Shown: positions 24,817 to 30,229 of the stretch, piece by piece
How positions within the stretch are numbered: the first letter of the stretch is position 1
Layout: every line of letters starts with the position of its first letter
DNA from: SZUA-318 sp964412015
Lineage (GTDB): Bacteria; Gemmatimonadota; Gemmatimonadetes; Longimicrobiales; Gaopeijiaceae
Reading direction: 5' to 3'
DNA: 30,229 nucleotides
NCBI GenBank assembly: GCA_964412015.1
Contig: CAYPMO010000042.1
Span: forward strand, 1-30,229
The notes under the pieces: generated by a model
Told to the model about the DNA's origin: nothing
Seen by the model: only the letters and a program-made list of their open reading frames with translations
Database searches by the model: none
Position numbers and translations under genes: made by a program

Positions 24817-25416
24817 ATGGACACCCGTCCGACGACGGGGTGTCACTCCGCCGCACGACGACGCCGGAGAGCCGCCCACGTCGCGTTCCATGTCCACCTG
24901 TGGGCCGGGGTCCTCGTGACCGTCCCGCTCCTGGCGATCTCGATCACGGGCATCCTCTTGAATCACAAGCGAGGCGTCGGACTGATGCCCGACGTCGCGC
25001 ACGAGCCCACGGCTCCCTTCGCGGCCGCGTTGCCGCTCGAGCGGCTCGCGGGCGCGGCGTTGGCGGCTGCCTCTCGGGCGACGGCCTCGGAGCCGGGCGA
25101 CCGCGGAGTCGTCGACATCCAGCGGATCGACCGCATGGACGTCCGGCCGCGTGCCGGATACGTGAAAGTCAGGCTTCGCGACGAGGCGTCCACGGAGGTC
25201 ACCGTGGACCTGGCGACCGGAGAGGTCCTCCACGTGGGGCGCAGGGGCGACGTCTTCCTGGAGAAGCTGCACTCGGGAGAAGCCTTCGGCTCGCGCTTCG
25301 TGATCCTCTCCGACATCGCGGCCGTGGCCCTGGTGCTCACCCTGATCACGGGCTACTGGCTCTGGCTCGTCCCCAGGCTCGGCCCTGGCCCCGCGGCGCA
25401 GGGGAACGAGTCATGA
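24817..25416 (+). CDS. PepSY-type membrane protein
   Basis: A protein of 199 residues with two hydrophobic helices enclosing a periplasmic region. The first helix begins in RRAAHVAFHVHLWAGVLVTV and continues to ISITGILLNH; the His-rich HVHLWAG start is typical of PepSY-associated proteins. The middle has a PepSY-like segment (VKVRLRDEASTEVTVDLATG) and LHSGEAFG, and the last helix is VALVLTLITGYWLWLVP. Such proteins often accompany siderophore or iron-reduction functions and may bind heme through the helix histidines. The iron-type importer lies convergently downstream. The next gene overlaps by four bases. Confidence 0.8.
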   Translation: MDTRPTTGCHSAARRRRRAAHVAFHVHLWAGVLVTVPLLAISITGILLNHKRGVGLMPDVAHEPTAPFAAALPLERLAGAALAAASRATASEPGDRGVVDIQRIDRMDVRPRAGYVKVRLRDEASTEVTVDLATGEVLHVGRRGDVFLEKLHSGEAFGSRFVILSDIAAVALVLTLITGYWLWLVPRLGPGPAAQGNES

Positions 25417-25706
25417 GCGCGGGCATGGTGGTCTTCCTCACTGGACTGTTCGGGGTGCCGATCGCGCTCCTCGTCTCCGGGAACCGGATACGTCGACGCA
25501 GCAAGCGGGCTCGCCGGGTCTTCTGGGGCGCGGTGATCGGCCACTGCGTCGCCGCGTGCGTGGCGCTCGGGTTCGGGTTGTTCCCCCCCGAGGCGTGGAC
25601 CGCCGACGACGCGCTGCGGGGACTCGGCGGCTTCGGCAGCCTGCTCGCGTTCCCCGTCGTGGGGGCGGCGCTGGGGATGACCGGGGGACGGCGGACGTCC
25701 AGCTAG
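25413..25706 (+). CDS. Small membrane protein coupled to the PepSY gene
   Basis: A protein of 97 residues with three hydrophobic stretches (MVVFLTGLFGVPIALLVSG, WGAVIGHCVAACVALGFGLF and GSLLAFPVVGAALGM) separated by a basic loop (NRIRRRSKRARR). It is translated from an ATG overlapping the PepSY stop (ATGA), which supports it being real and functionally tied to that protein. I know no family for it. It converges on the importer's binding-protein gene with 11 bases between stops. Confidence 0.7.
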   Translation: MSAGMVVFLTGLFGVPIALLVSGNRIRRRSKRARRVFWGAVIGHCVAACVALGFGLFPPEAWTADDALRGLGGFGSLLAFPVVGAALGMTGGRRTSS

Positions 25707-25717
25707 CGCGGCGAGCC

Positions 25718-26965
25718 TCAGGAGCCCAGCGTCCACTCCAGCCACTGCGCCTCGAGCAGGCCCGTGGCCGTCGCCTCGTCCACCCCGTAGACGTCGCGGT
25801 AGAAGCGGAGGATGCGCTCTCCGAGATCCAGATCCGTGAAGAGCTCCGGGTAGACCGTCTTCGCCATGACCAACACGTCGATCGGATACTCGAGGCGCTT
25901 GTCGCAGTTGCACGGGCTCCATGCGAGCGCGGCTACCCTGCCGCCTTCGATCGCCCTGAGCGTACGGAGGTTCCGGAACGAAGGGCCCTCGCACAGCTCG
26001 GTGGGAGGGTGATAGCCGTTCGACGTCGGCAGCACGATGACCTCGGGATCCATCGCGAGGAGCTGCTCGAGACTCAGGATCGTGCTGGCCCGCCTCCCGT
26101 ACGCATTGGTGGCCCCGACGATCTCCTCGAGGAAGAACGATTCGACGTCGGCCGTCCCGAACGCGCGGCCCACCGTCGCCTGGCCGCGCACGGATGGATC
26201 GAGGCCGAGCAGGAGCACCCGCGTCTTGTCGCTCTCGGGGATATCCCGGGTGCGTTCGCGCACCCATCGGATCGGTTGCTCGAGGGTGGCAGCGAGCCGC
26301 TCCGCCTCCTCGGGTCTGGCGAAGACGTCACCGAGGACGCCGAGGACGCCGGTGAGACCCGACGGCCCCGCTTCGCCGCCCGAGTTCGGGCCCTGGAGCA
26401 CGATCGTCGGGATCCCGAGCGACTCGAGCCGGTCGAGCCCGCGGCGCATGGCCTCGGGCTCGCTCCGCCACGTCAGCGTGCACGAGCCGACGTCGATGAT
26501 CAGCAGATCCGGCTCGAGGGCCGCCAGCGTCTCGTAGTTGGGCTCGGTCCCGCGGGCCACGAAGTGGGGCAGCTCGGCGAGCTCGGGCCGGAGGAACCGC
26601 GCGGGGTTCATCCCGCCCGTCACGGAAAGGGTGGCGCCCGAAGCCGTCTCGTACTCGTAGCCGAACTCGCGGACGAGACAGGTCGAGCCCACGCCCACCA
26701 ACCGCTCCACCACGCCGAGGACGATCATCACCTCCTCGACGAGGCCGTCGCTCACCGTCGCCACGCGCATCGGCCGCGCCGGAATCTCGACCTCCACACC
26801 GCGGCTGTCCGCGACCAGCCGGGTGGGACGAGCGGAGCTTGCGGTATCTCCGCCCGCGGCGTCTCCGGCACCGCTCCGAGGATCCCGCGAGCAGGCGACC
26901 AAGGCCGCCACGCACATCACCGACATGGCCGGCAGCGCGACCGCCGGACGGACGGGCCGCCTCAT
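25718..26965 (-). CDS. Metal-chelate ABC importer substrate-binding lipoprotein (FecB/BtuF type)
   Basis: A protein of 415 residues with a lipoprotein signal (lipobox ALVAC, Cys25). It has the two-lobed FecB/BtuF layout: PARPMRVATVSDGLVEEVMI, a long linker helix around LEQPIRWVRERTRDIPESDK, and the end segment YPELFTDLDLGERILRFYR. Such proteins bind ferric siderophores, heme or cobalamin in the periplasm. The mature part is unusually cysteine-rich (STCLV, GSCTL, TELCEG, SPCNCDKRLEYP). The ATG at 26965 overlaps the ATPase stop by four bases. The ligand is not evident. Confidence 0.85.
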   Translation of the reverse strand: MRRPVRPAVALPAMSVMCVAALVACSRDPRSGAGDAAGGDTASSARPTRLVADSRGVEVEIPARPMRVATVSDGLVEEVMIVLGVVERLVGVGSTCLVREFGYEYETASGATLSVTGGMNPARFLRPELAELPHFVARGTEPNYETLAALEPDLLIIDVGSCTLTWRSEPEAMRRGLDRLESLGIPTIVLQGPNSGGEAGPSGLTGVLGVLGDVFARPEEAERLAATLEQPIRWVRERTRDIPESDKTRVLLLGLDPSVRGQATVGRAFGTADVESFFLEEIVGATNAYGRRASTILSLEQLLAMDPEVIVLPTSNGYHPPTELCEGPSFRNLRTLRAIEGGRVAALAWSPCNCDKRLEYPIDVLVMAKTVYPELFTDLDLGERILRFYRDVYGVDEATATGLLEAQWLEWTLGS

Positions 26966-27771
26966 CCGCCCTCGCGCGGCGCGGCCCCTTCGTCGCGGCC
27001 TCCACCGGCGGATTGTGGGATCACGACCTGGAAGCCGTCGATCCTGCTCACCTGACACGCCTCGTCGTAGAGCGAGCCGATGCTGGACTCGGTGATCGCC
27101 GTCTCCGGTGGGCCATCCATGACGATCCTCCCATGATCGAGGACGAGCACGCGGTCGCAGAACCACGCCACATGGTTGGGGTCATGGCTGCACGCGACCA
27201 CCGTCGTTCCCTCTCTCGCCAGTTGGCGGAGGATCCGCCACACTCGGACCTGGTTGTCGAAGTCCAGAGCGGACGTCGGCTCGTCCAGGAACATGAGCGG
27301 CGCCTGTTGCGCGATGGCGCGGCTCACCAGGACGAGTTGCCGCTGCCCCCCCGAGAGCTGGTCGTACCGGGCCTCGGCGAGGTCACGGATGCCGACCGCG
27401 TCGAGCGCCCGGGCCACCGCCAGACGGTCGGCCTCGGAGACCTCGAACAAGCCGCGGCCCATGTGGGGCGTGCGTCCCATCAGCACGATCTCCTTCACCA
27501 GATACGGGAAGGGCGACTCGTGCTCCTGAGGAACGTAGGCCGCGAGCCGGGCCATCTCTCCGGCCGACAATTCGCTGACGTCGCGTCCATGGATCGAGAC
27601 CGAACCGGGAGGAGTGGCGAGCAGCTTCAGGCAGCAGCGGAAGAGTGTGGTCTTCCCGCTGCCGTTCGGACCGAACAACCCGCACAGCGTGCCCGGACGG
27701 ACCTTCGCTTCGACTCCGCGGAGCACCTCTTTGCCGCCGTACGCGAAATGGAGATCGGAAATCTCGAGCAC
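26962..27771 (-). CDS. Metal-chelate ABC importer ATPase (FecE/BtuD type)
   Basis: A protein of 269 residues with a complete ABC ATPase set: Walker A (GPNGSGKT), Q-loop (YVPQEHE), signature (LSGGQRQL), Walker B (LMFLDEP) and the H-loop (CSHDPNHV). It drives the permease encoded immediately upstream. The gene lies nine bases after the permease and overlaps the binding-protein gene by four bases, so the three are one transcript. The DPNHVAWFCDRVLVL end is typical of iron-chelate/cobalamin ATPases. Confidence 0.92.
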   Translation of the reverse strand: MLEISDLHFAYGGKEVLRGVEAKVRPGTLCGLFGPNGSGKTTLFRCCLKLLATPPGSVSIHGRDVSELSAGEMARLAAYVPQEHESPFPYLVKEIVLMGRTPHMGRGLFEVSEADRLAVARALDAVGIRDLAEARYDQLSGGQRQLVLVSRAIAQQAPLMFLDEPTSALDFDNQVRVWRILRQLAREGTTVVACSHDPNHVAWFCDRVLVLDHGRIVMDGPPETAITESSIGSLYDEACQVSRIDGFQVVIPQSAGGGRDEGAAPREGG

Positions 27772-27780
27772 GACGGCCCC

Positions 27781-28821
27781 TCACCCGGACCACGCGAAGC
27801 GGGTCCGTGACCGGAGGAGGAAGAACAGGTACGGAGCGCCCACGATGGAGGTCACGATACTGATCGGTATCTCCGTGCCGGTCAGCGTGCGCGCGAGCGT
27901 GTCGCACACGAGCACGTAGGTCGCGCCCATCAGGGCCGCGGCCGGAATGACGAACCTGTGGTCCGGTCCGAGCATCATCCTGGCCGCATGCGGCATCATG
28001 AGCCCTACCCATGCGATGATGCCAACCGCAGCCACGGCGATCGCGGTCATGAGCGTCGCGGTCACGATGAAGACGAGCTTCAGCAGCTCGGGGTTGACGC
28101 CGAGCGTCCGCGCCTCCTCGTCTCCCATGGACAGGACGTTCAGCCGCCAACTGAGGATCCACATCAGCGCGACTCCCGCCGTCATCACGGGCAGCAGGAC
28201 CACCACGTCCTTCCAGTTCGAGTAGTAGAAGCCTCCCATGATCCAGAAGACGATCGCCCTCAACGCGGCGTCATCGGAGGAGTACTTGAGGATCGAGACG
28301 AGGGCCTGGAAGAGCGAGCTCACGATGACGCCCGCGAGGATCAGGCTGACGATGGGATTGCGGCCGCCGGTGCGGGAGCTGAAGTAGACGATCGCCACGG
28401 CCAGCAGGGCGAAGACGAGAGCACCCACCTGGAGGTTGGGAAACACGCCCGGCAGGAGGATCGCCAGCGATGCGCCGAAGGACGCTCCGGCCGAGACGCC
28501 CAGGATGAACGGCTCCACGAGCGGATTGCGGAAGACGCCCTGGTAGACGGCCCCCGCCGTGGCCAGACCGAGACCGACGAGCGCACCCACCAGAATGCGC
28601 GGAAGCCTGATCTCCCAGACCACCGTCGTATGGACGGGATCGACCGAGGACGCATCCGCCCCCGGGAGCCGCGCCGCGAGAACGGCCCCCACATCGGAGA
28701 TCGAGATCGAGTACGCGCCGATGAGCATGGCCACGAGCGCGGCGCACGCGAGCAACGCGACACCCCCAAGCAGGAACAGCGCCTTCTTCTTCTCGCGGAA
28801 GGTCACCGAATCCGACGTCAC
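27781..28821 (-). CDS. FecCD-family permease of the metal-chelate ABC importer
   Basis: A protein of 346 residues with about ten membrane helices. It shows the FecCD features: LPRILVGALVGLGLATAGAVYQGVFRNPL, the GVSAGASFGASLAIL loop, and LGVNPELLKLVFI near the coupling region. It forms the membrane channel. The GTG at 28821 has GAGGA about seven bases upstream and overlaps the stop of a candidate 31-codon upstream ORF by four bases. Confidence 0.9.
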   Translation of the reverse strand: MTSDSVTFREKKKALFLLGGVALLACAALVAMLIGAYSISISDVGAVLAARLPGADASSVDPVHTTVVWEIRLPRILVGALVGLGLATAGAVYQGVFRNPLVEPFILGVSAGASFGASLAILLPGVFPNLQVGALVFALLAVAIVYFSSRTGGRNPIVSLILAGVIVSSLFQALVSILKYSSDDAALRAIVFWIMGGFYYSNWKDVVVLLPVMTAGVALMWILSWRLNVLSMGDEEARTLGVNPELLKLVFIVTATLMTAIAVAAVGIIAWVGLMMPHAARMMLGPDHRFVIPAAALMGATYVLVCDTLARTLTGTEIPISIVTSIVGAPYLFFLLRSRTRFAWSG

Positions 28822-28913
28822 GAGCAGTCCTCAGAGAGAGAGCGCGGCGTGACCTGGCTCAGGTCCACGCCGCGGCGGCCGAGCTCGGCCTCGAAACGTC
28901 GTTCGCAGGACAT
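28818..28913 (-). CDS. Candidate 31-residue leader ORF of the importer operon
   Basis: An ATG-started ORF of 31 codons (begins MSCERRFEAELG, ends SLSEDCS). It is not homologous to anything I recognise. Its TGA overlaps the permease GTG by four bases (GTGA), the same junction style as other genes here, and about 83% of its third positions are G or C. A TATAGAAT -10-like element sits about 34 bases before the ATG. Its ribosome binding site is weak. It may be a leader peptide or a small protein coupled to permease translation, or a chance ORF. Confidence 0.4.
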   Translation of the reverse strand: MSCERRFEAELGRRGVDLSQVTPRSLSEDCS

Positions 28914-29187
28914 CGGCGGACCGCTCGCTGCAAACGCTCGCAACGGATTCTATACGGAGCGGGGCAGCCGAGGAAGAGAGGGGGGCGGCCTCCCCTCCGC
29001 GCGTACCGGGCCTCGACGACCGCGGCGGGCGCGCGGGCCCACCTTGTTCTCGGTACGACGTTGCCCTAGCGTCCACTCCAGCCCCTCCGCGCGGTTGAAT
29101 CTCTATCGTCGAGGTGACCCGATACGAGAGCCCCGGGCCGGCGGAGAGAGGCGGGCTCTCCCCACGACGGCAGTGGAGTGAGCGAGG
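28914..29187. other. Divergent control region between the importer and the DUF1684 gene
   Basis: A 274-base region without a convincing gene, holding the promoters of both divergent units. On the minus strand TATAGAAT (28947-28954) is the best -10. An inverted repeat TATCG-CGATA lies at 29104-29124 in front of the DUF1684 gene. I see no cobalamin riboswitch consensus: the B12-box-like GAGCCAGGTCACGCC is downstream at 28846-28860 and is inside the small ORF. Confidence 0.5.
28947..28975 (-). promoter_or_regulatory. Probable promoter of the metal-chelate importer operon
   Basis: On the minus strand, a -10-like TAGAAT (28952-28947, within TATAGAAT) is preceded by a 17-base spacer and a poor -35 (TTCCTC). 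The AT-rich element stands out in very GC-rich surroundings. The transcript would start about 28940, 27 bases before the leader ORF's ATG. Confidence 0.4.
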
Positions 29188-29733
29188 ATGCGAGCATCCA
29201 GATGGGCGGCGCGCCTGGAAATGCGGCGTAAGGGGAAGGACAAGTATTTCCGGGACAACTTCGAGTCACCAATCCCCCCCCAGGAACGCGAGACGTTCGA
29301 GGGACTCAACTACTACCCCCTCGAACCCTCTCTCCGCTTCGAGATCGAACTCCACGAACACGCCGAGAAGAAGAAGATTCGCGTAGCGGCAACCCACGGA
29401 GAGCACCGTGATCTCCTGCGGTGGGGAGAGTTCCGGTGCAGGATCGGGGAGGTGGAGTGCACGTTGCAGGCGTATCGGTCGGACCCGTCCTCCGAGGGGC
29501 TCTTCGTGCCGTTCCGGGACGGTAACGCGGGCGTGGAAACCTACGAGCATGGGCGATACCTAGACCTCGAGCCTTCCCTCCACCACATGCTCGACGGGAA
29601 GTGGATCCTCGACTTCAACGAGGCCACCAACCCCTGGTGCGAGTACAGCCAGAACTACGTTTGCCCCTACGCTCCCCGCGAGAACTGGATCGACGTTCCC
29701 GTCCCCGCGGGTGAGAAGAAGTTCCGGACCTAG
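29188..29733 (+). CDS. DUF1684 domain protein
   Basis: A protein of 181 residues. It ends with the DUF1684 block: GLFVPFRDGNAGVETYEHGRY, LDFNEATNPWCEYSQNYVCPY and APRENWIDVPVPAGEK, where the PxCxYS-xxxCPxAPxEN motif is characteristic. The family is uncharacterised and found in many bacteria, often as a longer protein; this copy has a short N-terminus (KGKDKYFRDNFESPIP). No clear signal peptide is seen. The ATG at 29188 has GGAG about 11 bases upstream; 29221 is an alternative. Function is unknown. Confidence 0.8.
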   Translation: MRASRWAARLEMRRKGKDKYFRDNFESPIPPQERETFEGLNYYPLEPSLRFEIELHEHAEKKKIRVAATHGEHRDLLRWGEFRCRIGEVECTLQAYRSDPSSEGLFVPFRDGNAGVETYEHGRYLDLEPSLHHMLDGKWILDFNEATNPWCEYSQNYVCPYAPRENWIDVPVPAGEKKFRT

Positions 29734-29826
29734 ATTTCGAGGGCGAGACCCCGCTCCGGGTCCCCCCTTGCACGCCGCGCGGACGGAGCGCACCATGGCG
29801 GCTTGACGCACGTCCCAGGAGGCGTC

Positions 29827-30229
29827 TTGCGGCTCTACGGCCTCGTACCCTCGCTCATCCGTCCCGCGGCGTTCGCGCTCGCGGCGCTCGCCCACGCTTC
29901 GCCGGCCCACGCGCAGAACCGGGTGGAGGCCAAGGACCGGCCCCCCGCGGCGGTCACGCCCGTGGACGTCGAGACCGCCCCACGCCCGGAGGCCCGTGTC
30001 ACGCGCACCCACGCGCGCATCGAGATCGACGGAATCCCCGACGAAGCGGCCTGGCAGGACGCGGAGCCGATCTCCGGGTTCATCCAGAGCATGCCGAGCT
30101 CGGGCATGCCGGCCACGGAGCGCACGGTGGCGCGCGTGCTCTACGACGCCGAGCACCTCTACGTATCGGCCGTCTGCTACGACTCGGACATGGACGGGTT
30201 GATCGTGCCGAGCCTCGAGCAGGATTTCG
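29827..30229 (+). CDS. DUF5916/CBM9-like exported protein, 3' end beyond the window
   Basis: The frame runs off the end of the window, so only the first 134 residues are seen. Residues 1-31 form a signal peptide (LIRPAAFALAALAHASPAHA). Then IEIDGIPDEAAWQDAEPISGF and ARVLYDAEHLYVSAVCYD form the carbohydrate-binding-family-9-like N-terminal domain seen in DUF5916 proteins. These proteins are usually large, with a barrel-like C-terminal part in the outer membrane. The TTG start has AGGAGG four bases upstream, and no ATG in this frame lies upstream without an intervening stop. Confidence 0.75.
   Translation, partial: MRLYGLVPSLIRPAAFALAALAHASPAHAQNRVEAKDRPPAAVTPVDVETAPRPEARVTRTHARIEIDGIPDEAAWQDAEPISGFIQSMPSSGMPATERTVARVLYDAEHLYVSAVCYDSDMDGLIVPSLEQDF

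Noticed and set aside
28846..28980. Cobalamin riboswitch before the importer
   Set aside because: GAGCCAGGTCACGCC partly resembles the B12 box and GGCTGCCCCGC resembles another conserved block, but the order and spacing are wrong and the rest of the consensus is missing. The first lies inside the candidate small ORF.
25729..29083. 16-base identical segment AGCGTCCACTCCAGCC at 25729-25744 and 29068-29083
   Set aside because: In the binding-protein gene it encodes the last LEWTL residues. A remnant of a second binding-protein gene is conceivable, but a stop lies just upstream in that frame and a 16-base match is not very unlikely by chance in GC-rich DNA.
1..30229. Phage, transposon, CRISPR or integrase signatures
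   Set aside because: None seen: no transposase, integrase or terminal-repeat pair, no regularly spaced repeats, and codon and base composition are even along the window.

Overview
This is a GC-rich window (third codon positions almost always G or C) with densely packed genes, many four-base start/stop overlaps and mostly clear GGAGG-type ribosome binding sites. It looks like chromosomal DNA of a Gram-negative-type bacterium with an outer membrane: there is a TolC/adaptor/RND efflux set, a Tat-exported molybdo-flavoenzyme, and several exported DUF proteins. The protein mix (DUF5916/CBM9-like, DUF3187, DUF1684, DUF3047, long TspO-like protein) recalls Gemmatimonadota or a neighbouring phylum. 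That placement is inference, because no rRNA or phylogenetic marker is present. I see no tRNA, rRNA, CRISPR array, insertion sequence or phage gene.

Layout. 1-678: 3' end of an endonuclease/exonuclease/phosphatase-fold enzyme. 696-6625 (minus): a surface-glycan-type cluster with two coupled GT4 glycosyltransferases, a secreted protein made of six exact 45-residue repeats, a DUF3047 exported protein and a Wzx-like flippase. 6782-7753: a bacterial relative of the Tam41 CDP-diacylglycerol synthase family. 7802-10235 (minus): a GYF_2-like membrane-anchored protein and two small membrane proteins. 10295-16737: a TetR regulator with a tandem candidate operator, then TolC, adaptor and RND permease; the permease lacks the canonical proton-relay residues. 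16747-17460 (minus): a VapBC toxin-antitoxin pair under a palindromic promoter/operator predicted to give a leaderless transcript. 17542-19775: DUF3187 protein, long TspO-like protein, and MsrB. 19785-23716 (minus): a three-subunit xanthine-dehydrogenase-family enzyme resembling periplasmic PaoABC, with a strong hairpin sequestering the ribosome binding site of its first gene. 23925-25706: alpha/beta hydrolase, PepSY membrane protein and a coupled small membrane protein. 25718-28913 (minus): a FecBCD/BtuFCD-type metal-chelate importer preceded by a candidate 31-residue leader ORF. 29188-30229: a DUF1684 protein and the start of a DUF5916/CBM9-like exported protein.

How the genes fit together. 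The TetR-TolC-adaptor-RND unit is a self-contained regulated efflux operon. The PepSY pair meets the importer operon convergently, and both fit iron-complex handling. The molybdoenzyme has its own Tat signal and an FAD subunit with a cysteine pattern for an extra [4Fe-4S] cluster, so it is probably a periplasmic aldehyde-type oxidoreductase. The most interesting points are the hairpin over that operon's ribosome binding site, the leaderless vapB promoter/operator, the RND pump without its Asp-Asp/Lys relay, the Tam41-like enzyme, the six-repeat secreted protein and the leader ORF before the importer.
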